Of a stretch of DNA of 64,000 nucleotides, positions 47,116 to 58,830 are shown piece after piece. Every line of letters begins with the position of its first letter. Positions within the stretch are counted from its first letter, which is position 1. A program made the translations under genes and the position numbers. The notes beneath the pieces are model-generated. The model worked only from the letters and a program-made list of their open reading frames with translations. It searched no databases and was not told where the DNA came from. Source of the stretch: Macrotrachela quadricornifera (Eukaryota > Rotifera > Eurotatoria > Philodinida > Philodinidae); NCBI GenBank assembly GCA_022393335.1, contig JAJEKB010021158.1, positions 1,200,604 through 1,264,603 on the forward strand. The letters run 5' to 3'.

Positions 47116-48949
47116 GCCCTAAATTTTGCAAAAATCTAAACCTAACGAAATCTATTCTACTTATTTTTTCGATCCTTGAGATTTCAGCGAGAAATTAGTG
47201 TTATAACTAAATGCGCCTATCATGAAAAGTTATATAATACGTGAATATTGATTATAAGTGTATAAATGTTTCTTTCTCGTATCTACAACAATGCGAAACT
47301 ATATGATTGGCAGATAAATAATGCAAAAAGGATATTCCTCAAGAATATTCAATATTCTAAAGGGGCTAAATGTTGTTTTATTGTTGCCGTGATTACCGAA
47401 TAGGAGTGCTGCAACTGGATAAATTTGTGCTTAGCAAAAACTGAACGAAGAATAAAAATTTTAATACGATCAGATTTTTTTGGAAACCTTAGTGTAGTAT
47501 TGCATGAAGTGGGCTCATAGTAGTCCAAAGGATGTCGTAAAGTCGGCTTCGAAAAGAATGCGATGACATAAAATAAAACCTTATAGTCTTCCTCCAAATT
47601 TAAGCAGTGAGAGCTTTTTTCTCCGGTTTTGGCCTTTTTTATTGGTGGCTCCGATTTTTGGGGTATCCCCTCCTCCCTTGCTCTGACCTCTTCGCGCCGT
47701 CCCTGGATACTTTTCATACTTTTTGTTTGTGTAGAGAGCTAGAATTTTTATCATATACATATCTAATCAAGATCTTTACTCACCTAAGGTTTTAGGTCTC
47801 TTCACAAGCAAAAAGTATGAAAAGTATCATGAACAATTTATTACCTGTTATCACAGGATATCCTTTATGCCGGGTTACCTTTGTGCAATGCTGTAGATGT
47901 GTAGAATCGACTTCTGAGAGTTTGTTCGACTAAAACTAGAATCTGCTTAAAATCTTTGATCCTGTCAAAATGGTGAAGTTTCAAGAAAGATTAAATTTGA
48001 GACTTTCGAAACCTTGATATTTTTAATGAATATTCGGACAGTAATTTCATCAACTTTGCAAAACTGATATCTTAGGTGTTTTCAGAACTTCCAAGATTTT
48101 TAGATTCAAAAAACCTATCTCTATGACAGTTCTAGGCCGACAATTAACCCATTGGAGGCGATTCGATTTTCCTAGAAAGTAATGTATGACACAGGGTAGA
48201 TCGCTGGACTTAACACCTCATATTTTAATGTTTAAATACGTTTTACTAGAAAACAACGTATACTAAAAGATGCAGCGGGATAAGCTCTATAATCTACATA
48301 ATAAAGCTTTTTGCCATGGTGGCCCCCCCCCCCTTCCGAAGTCCCGCCCTCCCCCTTAGGAAATTCCTGGCTACGGGCTTCGAGGTTTCGAATATTGATC
48401 GCACAAAATTATGCTTTTTTTTGAAAACAAAAATTACACAATTCAAACAAGCTTTACTACAGTGATTGTAGAGCTCTTTACATTGCATCTTATGGTATGT
48501 GGGGTTTTTTTTTCTAGTAAAATATTTTTAGACATTAAAATATGAAATATTACGTGCGACCATTTATTCCGGGTCACCCGTCAGCTAAAATATACAGTGA
48601 GACCCAACGATGGATCTTATCGTCGTGAACGGGTTAATGAGTTTGCACATCTCCAACTGTGATAGTTTTTGTAAATTTCTTGCAAAGGAAATTTTCGTAT
48701 TTGAAACCCTTCAATTTTAATAATAGTCACCAGTGTGGCCGATTTCGCCATTAAAAGCTCTGAGGAATTCGTGAATTTCGTGGACAATACTCTTCTCTCC
48801 AAATAGATTGTAAAGGGATTTCGTAAGATTTTACGGATTTTGGTCAACTTTGAACATTCCAAATCCCACGAAAAAATTTTTCGTCCAGTATGTACAACGC
48901 TTGATGGGGCATTGTCCCCTCTGTGATTTTTTCCTGGTTACGCCACTAA

Positions 48950-49490
48950 ATTAAATGACTCTTTCTGTTCCAAATGTAACAGCTATTTAATTGATAATCA
49001 ATAACAAATTGAATATGAAAGAAAATTATTCAATTGATTGAAAAACATCCAAAATTTAAGCATTTACATATCTCTTTTTTGGAAATAAATATACTACTGT
49101 TATATTGGAATAGAAAGAGTAGTATATTTATTTCTATCCCAAATTTTTCCTCAAGGGTGTGAGGGTGAGTGCTGTCCGTTTCTTCTAACTACTTTTCTTT
49201 TAGCGTTGAATTAATGTATGTTTTCTACATTTATTCAATCCAGAGAGATACTGCTCTTGTTGGACAAAGACAACGGAAAGACCTTTTATGTACGTACGTA
49301 TGTACGTACATTGTCTTACCACTGTTGGCTATTGTGCCTGCAACAACTAGGGTCTCTCTGGTCGTGCGCGCACATGAATATAAATATATATTAGTTCATT
49401 TATTTCTTTTCAATTAAAATTACACAGCAATTAAAATGTAATAATCAATTGCTGAAAATAAATAAAATTTATCAGTTCATCCCATTAATT
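48950..49490. other. Intergenic, no gene
   Basis: A long imperfect AT-rich inverted repeat near 49085-49135 (AAATAAATATACTAC...GTAGTATATTTATTT) and a short ACGTACGTATGTACGTAC run at 49291-49308 are the only structures noted. Confidence 0.5.
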
Positions 49491-50404
49491 TCATGGTATT
49501 TCAATATTAAATCGTTGTACTCGTTTGTTACCATTATCAACAACATAGAGATTACCTTGTCGATCAAATGACAATCCTATGGGATAATTGAGTTGATTTG
49601 CTTGTGCTCCTGCACCATTTCCACCAACAATAACATTTCCTTGTTGTGCTTCTTTAGGCCAACGTACAATTCGATGATTATTACTATCAGCTATATAAAC
49701 AGTACCCAATTGATCAATTACAACTCCTTGATGATAAGACAATTGTGTCAAACTATTTCCATATTCTTGTCCACCAGCAACAACAATACCTTCTTTTGCA
49801 TCTTCTATCCATTTCATCACACGGTGATTATTGTGACCAGACACAAATACTGAATGATCTCGATCGACGAATATGTAAGTGGGGTAATTGAGCTGATTAA
49901 GACGATTTCCTTTTCCATTTCCACCTGCTACTACTATTCCTTGGGATTCACCCATTCGATATTTTCTTACTTCATGTCTGTGAACATCAGTGACATAGAG
50001 AAATCCATTGTCATCCATTGTCAAACCCCAACAAAAGATATTCGAAATAATTATTTCCCCACTTGTTCCACTTTGACGAGGCCATCTAACTACTCTTCTA
50101 TTTCCAGCGTCACAAATAATAAGACTATCTCTCGCTTTATCTACGATCACATCTGTTGGATAATCCAAGTGATGAGTACCATTTCCTTGTCCATTTCCAC
50201 CTGCTACTATTTGTCCATTTGTTTCACCCGATTTCCATGCCACGATACGGTCATCTCTAATATCAGCAACATAAATTGTTTGTTCATCATCCACATATAA
50301 ACCGTGAGGGCCAGAAAGTGTTGGATTCTGTCCTCCTACTGTTTGACCATTCTTGTTCCATGTGGCATTTGCAGGAATATCTATCGAACTGGCACGAAGT
50401 GGTA
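49491..50404 (-). CDS. NHL-repeat β-propeller protein (5' exon not found)
   Basis: The frame ends at a stop at 49491-49493 and is open to a polypyrimidine-AG acceptor at 50405-50406, giving 303 codons plus a split codon. Residue pattern YPxxxxVDxxxxxYVxDxxNxRVxRW repeats about six times with VAGGNGxG linkers, diagnostic of NHL repeats that fold as a six-bladed propeller. The segment before the first blade contains PANATWNKNGQTVGG, the usual entry sequence of the secreted NHL proteins that are expanded in rotifers. A signal-peptide exon should precede it, but none with a matching phase-1 donor was identified up to 51 kb. Function is probably extracellular protein or ligand binding. One blade (FCWGLTMDDNG) lacks its linker. 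Confidence 0.8.
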
Positions 50405-50406
50405 CT

Positions 50407-51908
50407 AAAAGAAAGAGAAAACATGATCATCATCAAAAGGAATCTTTCATTTTCTTTGAATTGCGAGAGAAGAAATTACTTCGATAATATTGTTTTTCAC
50501 TCTATTTGATGTGATAGAAAAGAATAGAGAAAATTCTCAGTTGTTGTAAAGAAAAGTCCTATCATAATATATTTTATTGATGCTTATATCAATGATTTCT
50601 CAAATATAAAGAAAATATAGATTGGAGAGAAACTTTTTCTTGATAGAACTAGTTTAAAATTCTCGAAAGACATATATAGAATATTGTTAAATATCATATT
50701 TTTAAATAGTGATAGAAAAAATACAGAGATTTGTTTTTCTGTAGTGGTCTTTTTTTTTCTTTTCATATTCGTTGTTTTGTTGAAATCCAGATAAAAAATA
50801 TTTATATCTCACCTACAAGATAGTATATCTCTTTAAGTTTTATATAATTTCCAATAGTGTTTTATCGAGCGAGTACGTAAGCCCACTCTAAAAATGTTGT
50901 CTCTCTTACTTTCATTCTCATTATTAATAATATTCATCTTGTCGGTTTCAAGTAATAGCTCTATGGAAAATCTTTGATGTTTCAGCGCAAGATTCTTAAA
51001 AGTTATGATCAGAATCCTGTCAGAACCTCAAAATTGGAAAAATGAAGGCTTTTGTTCTCATCTTTTAGAATGTGATTGGAATTCCTGGAAGATTTTGTCC
51101 AGTATCATTACAGGATCTTTGTAGAATTGAACTAGGTTTTCTTCAGAATGGCATTAGGTTCTTAGCAGTAGTTGCAGAATGCCTATCATGCAGAATTCAG
51201 AATTTTGTACACTTATGCATTGTTTTTATTTCATTTTATTTCTCTCATACTTACATAACATTCTATAAAATTCTACTATTATCTTGATTCTGGTTAGAAT
51301 TTGTTGAAAAGTATCAAAAGAGAGGATACATAATCTGATATACATGAAATGAGTTGTATATAGTATGTCTATGGAATAGAATCCTGAACGAAATTCTGCT
51401 GTAGTTTCATAATTCTCAACAGAATTCTGTGTTGTGTATTGTGACATGCATGAAATCAAATGATATCATATAGTATGTGTGTGTATTAGAATTCTGAACA
51501 AAATTCTACTGATTATTAAACGATTAAATTGTATTCATTTGTTTGCATTTGTTTTTGTTTTAAATCGACGGTTACTACCGTAGACTAGCGTGGATGTTTT
51601 ATTTGAACGATGATATGAACTTCTTACACATCTTTTCTTTATTTTGAATAAAATTGTGTTGTTTTCTTTTTAAGAAAGAATTTTGTTTTCTTTTGATGGA
51701 AATAGAATTTTGTCAAAATTCTGCTTTAGTTTTTGAATTCTAAGCAAAATTTTGCATTGGGAAGAAGCGCTTGGAAGGAATGAAGTTCGCTTACAGTCAA
51801 TTCATTGCCTAATATAGACAAGTCTACAAAATTCTGAATTCTGCTTTGTAGGTATTCTGCAGTCTCTCGTTCTTAGCAGGATTTTCTAAATGAAATATTA
51901 AAGAAATT
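50407..51908. other. Intergenic with degenerate AATTCTG words
   Basis: From about 50990 to 51900 the words AGAATTCTG, AAAATTCTG and GAATCCTG recur irregularly, on both strands, giving a low-order repetitive texture. No gene was recognised. Confidence 0.45.
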
Positions 51909-52863
51909 CCCTTGACTGTAGATCAGAGTCTAAATCCCGAAATTGTCGGTGTGTTTGTCCGCAGGATCAAAGGTCAAAAAAACATCCTCAACTGCTATAC
52001 TATGAGGATACTCTTAGGTCCTGAAGTCCTATACTAGGGAGACACCCTCAGGTCATCAACTGCTATACTACAAGGGTACCCTTAGGTCATTAACTGCTAT
52101 ACAATGGGGATACCTTTAGGCCCTGAACTGCTATACTATGCAGGTAAGCATGGCTCCTCAAGTCCTACTCTATAAACGAACTCATGGGTCCTAAAGTACC
52201 ATACTGTAAGTTTAACTGTAGCTCCTCAAGCCTTATACAATGGGTATACCGAAAGATCCCAAAGCTGTATACTATGAAGGTACCTATAGCTCCTCAAGTT
52301 CTATGCTATGAAGGTATCCGTAGTTCCTGAACTTCTATACCATGAAGGTACGTCTAGGTCTTGAAGTGCTATACTATGAAGGCACCCCTAGATGCTACCG
52401 TTCGCCTCGAACACCAGGATGTTGTTCCAATATAACAGTGGAAAAACAGGGAGTTGAGCAGGCCGTTATACAAATGGCATGATGGGGCCTCAATATTGCC
52501 ACCATTATACGGGTGCGACATGGGGTTGTTTGGATAGATTAAAGGTTGTCGTAGACATTTCCTTGACTGTAGTGAGGATCTCAATCCCGAAACTGATGGT
52601 GTGTTTGTCCGCACACCCTCGGATTGGTCAATTTTTTCGATCAATCAGAATACATTTTTGCTAGGACTCACACATACTCACGTAGCCTACAACGGGCAGG
52701 TTCTCAAGCACTATAGATTGCAGGTATCCATAGGCCCTCAACTACTATGTATCGGTGATATTCATTATTATCGAGATCTATCTCATAGGCTTTAGTCATA
52801 ATATTAATCTCTAAAAGGAATGTACTTGTCGCCACAGTATTAGTCCGAACCTACAGTCAAGGG
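51909..52863. mobile_element. TIR-bounded element containing a minisatellite
   Basis: CCCTTGACTGTAG at 51909 is inverted at 52851-52863 (CTACAGTCAAGGG). The left subterminal sequence (AATCCCGAAATTGTCGGTG, then TGTTTGTCCGC) is repeated in direct orientation at about 52561-52612. No transposase frame or clear target-site duplication was seen. Confidence 0.6.
51985..52400. repeat. Minisatellite, ~10 copies of a ~38-40-bp unit
   Basis: Consensus about CTGCTATACTATGAAGGTAC followed by CYTTAGGTCCTSAA. Units are diverged, with one isolated further copy near 52706-52745. Confidence 0.85.
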
Positions 52864-54887
52864 ACCTAGTGGATCGCCTCGATCCACGCTACTTGTGAAC
52901 ACATAGAGTATCAATCTCCAGACCTTCGATTCACATACCGATCAGCTTACCCAAGCTGAATGTGTCATATGATACTATGTCACTCCAACATTCAATATTT
53001 TTATTTCTTACTTAAATATACACTTTTATTTAAACTTATGCCAATAAAAACTATTCAAAATTTCTATAGATACAATGTCATTCTAAATATTTTCTAGACG
53101 GTAAAATTTTATTTCCTTCTAAGTTTTAATTCAATTTAAAACAATATAATTGATGTTTTTTTTAATTTTAGGTCTATTTAAAAATACACTGGAATTTTTT
53201 TCAGTTCATTTAAGTTAAAAGAAAATATTTACATTTTTTAAAACTTCAATTAGTTTAAAAAAACCTAGTTGGATGTTTTCGAACATAATGAACAATATAA
53301 GCAATATTATCAAACGATTTGCTAATGATCTATTGAAATTCTGTTGTGATCTGTAAATTTCAAACTCTTGAAAGAGTTCTCATCTGAACGTAGCAAACAA
53401 GTTCAGCGAATCGTTCTATTCATACTTGATAGGTTCCTGACAGAATCCTGAAAGATTAAGTTTTTATTAGTCGCTAAATGTAAATTTGGAAAGATTCTAA
53501 CTAGATCCTTGTATTTTCTTATTAAGATCCTGATCATACTTTTATTTTTATAAGTAGTTGGAATCCCTGTTCTTGAATAGCGTTCCTCACGAATCTTCGT
53601 ATTTTCTTGCCAAAATCTTTGTCTGATATTATTATCATTCTTAAGAGGATCATGATATGAAGATTTGACCGTATTCGTGACGAAATCTCTTTTTATAATC
53701 TGGAAAGGATTCTTGATAGAATCTTGAATAAATTTTGATAGAATCCTGTATTCTCTACTCAGAAAAATATTTGAACAGGTTTTTGAAGAAATTCTGAACA
53801 AGATTCTGAATAAAAACATGACAGGATCCTTTAGTGTTGGGTCCTAAAGGGTCCTTCCAGGAATTATGAAGGAATGAACAGGATCGTGACTACGTAGTGA
53901 AGAACGTAAGAGATGATAATATTTGAACTCTTTGCTTATCAGTAATATGAGATTTTTCTGGTAGACTTCAAAAAATATTTCTCGACGAATATTTCCCTAG
54001 TCGAAACTCCCTCTTAGAGTCTTTGAGGACTTCCTAGAGAGTTTTTGTTTTTGTAATTTAATTCTATAGAATACATAAATGTTTTAAATGTATGAAAAAA
54101 AATACAGCCGTTTAAATATATTTATTTAATTGGTTCTAGAAACATCCGGCTGGTATAAAAAGACAAGGGAAATCAAAGAAAGAGTAGAAGTTTTGTTTTA
54201 TCTTAAAATCATTCAATATATTTTGCGAAGCCGTATTGGTACTTTCTGAATAGAAAGCTTTGTTAAGCGTATTGTTATTTTTCCTTATCTGGGAAAAGTA
54301 AAATTGTCTTATTGAGGTCGATAGTGATATTTAACTAAGGCTCTCACTAGCCTCATCCGTATGGATTTAGAGTGTGAACATGCCTCTATCGTTGGTTAAA
54401 AAATGAGGCCGTTTGGTCGAGCCGTAATGGAGATTTTCAAATTTTTCTAACTCTAGTGACTTTCTGGACATCCTATATACTTCTTTTTTTTATCTCGAAT
54501 TCAAAAAAAAATACAAAACACCAAAGAGTGAAAGACAATAACCAATTTTCATTGTTCTCGAATTAAAAAAAGACATATTATATTAACATACTTAATTTTA
54601 TTTCTCTCTCTACTTCCTTTTACTAAAGCTTATAACTCGTATGACTTTTCAATAATTTCGAGTTGATTGAAATTTCAATATAGAAATTCGACCAATTTAA
54701 ATAGTTAATTATACTACAAGTAATTGATTCATTTAGCATAAATTAGATAAAAATGGACTTTAATGTATGCACCATGTATCTATGAAATAATATTAATTTT
54801 TATGTAGTTAGGAAATTCTATCACAAAATTTGCTTAATTATGTAAAAAAATTTAATAAAATCTATTTCTTCTAATATGAAATGTATT
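52864..54887. other. Intergenic with GAATCCTG-type repeats
   Basis: Between 53430 and 53890 the words GAATCTTG, GGATTCTTG, AGAATCCTG and AGGATCCTT recur every 20-50 bp in both orientations, resembling the 44.5-kb cluster. A 138-codon minus frame over this stretch is a by-product of the repeats. Confidence 0.5.
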
Positions 54888-55749
54888 TTACTTACTATAG
54901 ATATTCAAAACAGGGAATGATTTTTTGAAAAAATTGTATTCTTGATTTGACAATTCTTTTGAACAACCGATAGTTTTAGGTGATTTTTTTCTTAGTGGTT
55001 TAATGAAATGTTGAAATAATTTTGGATCATAATCAAGAAAAACATTACTTTTGTTATCAAATTTTGTAATGTTCGACGATTTAACAATCTTACCCAAAGT
55101 AGAATTAAATATTTGATCAAATGTTTTACGTTGATTTGTAATAATTTGACCACCAACATTAAAAGTAATAATATTATTTTCTAATGATGAAAATTGATTA
55201 AGATTTAACTTTTTAAGCATCTTTTTAAATGGTTCAATAAGTGAAGGTTGTGAAGGAGGATAAAAGTTAACTATATTATTTTTATCTAGTATTTGTAATT
55301 GGTCAAGTAAATGACGAAATAGAATTGGATTAAAATCTAAAAAAAAGTTTCCTTTTTTATCCATGTGTAATCTTTGCTCCCAATTACCATTAAACATCAT
55401 TGAAAGAATTGATTTTGGAGAACGAGTAAGTGTTTCACGAGTTGTCATCATTATTTCACCACCAACATTAAGCTGAATAACATCTGTATTTTTAATACAT
55501 TTTCCCAATTTACCTTGATTTAATAGTTGACTTTCATCGCATTTCACACGACCTTGTAGTTTTACAATTTTAGCAGGACTTTTTTCATGTATTGCTTTAC
55601 TTTTTTTCGGCTGAATAGTAATTGTAGACGTGTTGTTGTAATTTACCCATATTATAACAAACAATATCAACTAATTTATACAATCATATTTCAAATCTAT
55701 ATTCTTATCAAATGATTCAAATACTTACTATACGTGGAAGAAATGACAT
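54888..55749 (-). CDS. Double BTB (T1/KCTD-type) protein with hydrophobic N-terminus
   Basis: Exon 1 is 55749-55729 (MSFLPRI), followed by a 58-bp gt-ag intron, and exon 2 runs from 55670 down to 54888; the joined frame is 267 aa. Two potassium-channel-tetramerisation BTB domains are visible: DVIQLNVGGEIMMTTRETL (about 70-88) with FLDFNPILFRHLLDQL, and NIITFNVGGQIITNQRKTF (about 173-191) with FLDYDPKLFQHFI. These mediate oligomerisation, commonly as Cullin-3 adaptors. Residues 6-17 are hydrophobic (RILILFVIIWVN), unusual for a KCTD protein; an alternative start in exon 2 is not available as ATG. The last codons read through a GTAAGT after AATATCTATA, so a further 3' exon is possible. Confidence 0.72.
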
Positions 55750-57236
55750 ATTTATGTTTTTCCTGAAAGACAATATGCTATACTTCCTTTTCTTAGTATT
55801 TATAGAAGAAAAGACATGTGTTATCTCTTTTCTATCTTATGCGAAACTGTTACTGATGTCATGAATTATTCTTAAATATAATGACAAGGAAGTAAACAAG
55901 ATATTAGCGAGAGAGAAAAAAACAAGGAAAAGAATCTTTATACTTCTTTTTCCCAAATAATATCGTTACTACCACAGCAAAATGTATTATTGTCTCAGAA
56001 ATATTTTATTTGCGCCCATTTTGTCTTTTATGCATATAACATTTCCAAACCAGATAATATCGATGCAGAAAAAGAGAGAAAATTTTGTATCTCTATATGG
56101 GCGATTTTCAATATATTGGTACCGTTTCAGTTTTTAACGTAGATTCGCAATAACTTTAGTTCATGATGACCGATTTAAATCATTTCTTTTTTGTTTTGAT
56201 CCTCTAGTTAACCCTCAGTATCAGGCAAAAAATCAACTTTTTATCACATACGGTTCTCAAGTTATGGTTACTATAAGGGTCAAAATTCTGTATTTTTCTG
56301 CTAATTACCGATATAATAGTGGATTTCTGCCATCTTTGATTGTCACTTATGATCTAACTTCTTCTACCACTTTGTAGGGGATACTTTGAACGTTCAGAGA
56401 ATGTAAATGGTCTGCTGCAATGCCACAATTTTTCTGATAAATTTTGCTAATCTCTGAGGTTACAGACACTGATTAATTTTTTGTCCCGCGAGATTAAAAA
56501 CGTTGATGGAGACAAACAGCTTTTCATAGAAGATTGGGAAAGGTCTCAAATGATAGAGAAATGAACGCGATATCTTTTGACAGAAAAAAACTTTCTTTGC
56601 ATTGCAATTTCGAGAAGAAAATTTCGATATAAAATCAAAAATTATAGTTGTCACACTAAATGTCCCGCGAGATTTTCATTTTTGTTTTGCCTCCAATTCA
56701 GTCAAATTTCAATCTTTAGGAACGAAACTTTGCTCCTTTTTTTCAACCTGTGGGAACTATCTGTGGTAAAAATATCAGTTCTCCACAATGGATAGTTCGG
56801 GAAAAAATTACATATTATCGTAAAAATGTCCCGCAAGATTTTTTGAGTGAAATCTAAACCAAGTCGTGGGCAAAATCATACTTATTTTACATCAATCGAT
56901 TCCTCTTTCGAAGCGCTAGCGATCTGACCATTTAATATTTCTGAAATAAGTCGTTTCGGATTGAAGAATAGCTTATACCTAGAGTAAGTATATCTCAGGT
57001 ATGTGTTTCTCTGATATCAACAGATTTTGTGAATTTAATAAGGTGTAATTGTTCTGTCGATATATAATCATGTTTACTTACTTGTTTTGAAGTTATGAAT
57101 TCGGGATCCGATCTCATTGTGAAGAGAAAACTCTAAGGATTTCATATAAAATGTCGGTACTCTTTCTTACAATTACCTCAGGAATTATAACTCTTCCCAA
57201 TAATCCCTGTATCTCCGCTATCTTAGTAGTGGTAAT
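55750..57236. other. Intergenic with three ~170-180-bp repeats
   Basis: TGTCCCGCGAGATT (or GCAAGATT) occurs at about 56481, 56661 and 56828 within longer diverged similarity. No transposase or gene was recognised. Confidence 0.5.
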
Positions 57237-58657
57237 CAGGGCTCAAAATGGGCCGCCCGGTCCGGGCCAGCTCAATGAAATATTTTATCGGGCCGGGCGG
57301 GCCACCCTTTTTGTCAGGCCGGGCCATTCATTTTTCCGGGCCGGCCCGGCCCGACACGTAGTATTGTTTTTTAAGTTTTTTCGCAACTATATACTCGTTT
57401 TATTTATCGGAAACCGTCAAAAATATTTTATAATAGAAATTATATTTAGGATTCAGTCCTATGACTCAAAAAATAAATCAGATTTATTTTGAACGATGAA
57501 ATGATCACGTATTTCGATGCATTTGAAAGTTTACTGGTAAAAATGGTTACTTTCATGAACTAAAATTTCTCATTCTAATGATTGGAAATGTCAGTCATTA
57601 CATTCCTTTTATTGAAATCTTATTCTAGTCAATAAATTTGAAGTACGTGAAAACTGATGTTTATTCTACTATCAAGATTTTGAGGAATTTTTGCTGTTGA
57701 TAAAGAACTCATGAGTGTGTTTTATTTGTTTTCGAAGTATATGGGAAGAATCACTAGTACAGTAAATCCAAGCAACTCCTCAAAGTAGTTGCATCTCTCG
57801 GCTACACGTGAAGCTTCATCTTCAAAAATTGACATTCATTAAGGAAAAAGTAACCATAGGAGTACTACCTCAAAAATAGACCATCATATGAAAGTGTGAG
57901 CTTTAAATTTGATTTTTTAAACGTCCTATTTTGATTAAAGAATAAATTTACAGAGGCTAGAATATTTTCGGAAGATAAGAAAATCCTTTGTGAACTTATT
58001 CAAATTTTTTATGTTAAAATCTTTGTTGAGTGTGACTATGTAGTGAGCTAGAGCGCGGTAGAAAAATCTTTCAGCCAAACAAATACCTATACATAATGTT
58101 CGTAAGTTCATTTTTACACTTTAGATATAAAAGATTCTTCCTTTTTCATAAATCATCGTTAACAACCAGCTAGCTCGCTATCTGAATAGAAGAAAAACAA
58201 GTTTATATTCAGTCAAAAAGGTGGTTTAGTTTCCACTAAAGGTAACTTGATAAAAAACCTAATACCAAAAAATATCGCATTACGTAAAATGAGTGTTGTG
58301 AAGTTTTATAGCCTGACAATATGTTTGTACCTCATTCAAAAACTAATTAGTTTTCGTACACGAATCTTTTATTGTGAGTTCGATAATCTTCGCTAGTTAC
58401 ACTTAAAATAATACCGGATATTTTACCATAATTACATTTGTAATAACCGCAACGAACTGCATATTTTGTTGAGAGGAAAAACTTACGTCAAAAAAATTCT
58501 GTCGGGCCCGGGCCGGGTCTGGCGCGCCAGGAAATTTTATCGGGCCGGGCCAGGCCGGGCTGAGCGAAACATAAGTTGGGTCGGGCGGGCCTAGAGAATT
58601 TCCGGGCCATATTGGGCCGAGTTGGGCCATGAAAAGAGTGGCCCGTTTCGAGCCCTG
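57237..58657. mobile_element. hAT-like element with GGGCCGGGC-rich ends and perfect 8-bp TSD
   Basis: GTGGTAAT flanks both sides (57229-57236 and 58658-58665). Left end CAGGGCTCAAAATGGGCC and right end, read inward, CAGGGCTCGAAACGGGCC. Both ends carry about 120-150 bp of GGGCCGGGC-type repeats in opposite orientation, far more GC-rich than the surrounding DNA, and the middle is AT-rich with no transposase frame. Confidence 0.9.
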
Positions 58658-58830
58658 GTGGTAATCAGAAAATTTTTTTCTTGTGCTTCCCTAACATATA
58701 GTAATAAAATCATCGGATCAAAACATTTATATTTGAAACTTTTTTTTCGGTCATTTTTTTTCGCAAACGGTACTAATATATTGCAAATCGCTCTTATACA
58801 TCAATTACGCCTATTACTGAAGCATTGCAA

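Larger units (their letters stand above)
46415..47705. mobile_element. hAT-like element with perfect 8-bp TSD
   Basis: GATACTTT flanks both sides (46407-46414 and 47706-47713). The ends are CAGGGACGGCGCGAGC on the left and CAGGGACGGCGCGAAG read inward from the right. The interior holds poly-G/poly-C, an assembly gap and a dyad-repeat array, but no transposase frame, so it is non-autonomous or its coding part falls in the gap. Confidence 0.88.
46351..47882. mobile_element. Palindromic element split by a hAT insertion
   Basis: CCGGCATAAAGGATATCCT at 46362-46380 recurs inverted at 47855-47873. The mirror continues through AAATTGTYCATGATACTTT and, beyond the inserted hAT, CATACTTTTTG (47715-47725 against 47809-47819). 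Without the insert it would be about 240 bp with a short loop near 47736-47797. Confidence 0.75.
45339..48949. mobile_element. Region bounded by inverted TAGTGGCGTAACC ends
   Basis: TAGTGGCGTAACC at 45339-45351 is perfectly inverted at 48937-48949. The subterminal word CAATGYYCCCYCTGT followed by T-rich sequence occurs near 45380, 46142 and 48912, so at least three copies of one element's end lie here. A further transposon-like end (CCCGTAGCCAGGAATTTC on the minus strand, with poly-G inside) lies near 48355-48375. No matching target-site duplication was seen, so this may be several overlapping insertions. No transposase frame was found. Confidence 0.5.

Noticed and set aside
53403..53819. A 138-codon minus-strand frame
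   Set aside because: It runs across degenerate GAATCCTG repeats; its repeating residues reflect the DNA repeat rather than a protein family.
57151..57492. A hydrophobic 113-codon frame crossing the left end of the hAT element
   Set aside because: It would remain open across the pre-insertion site in one frame, but that frame is not the ART frame and shows no domain, so chance is likely.
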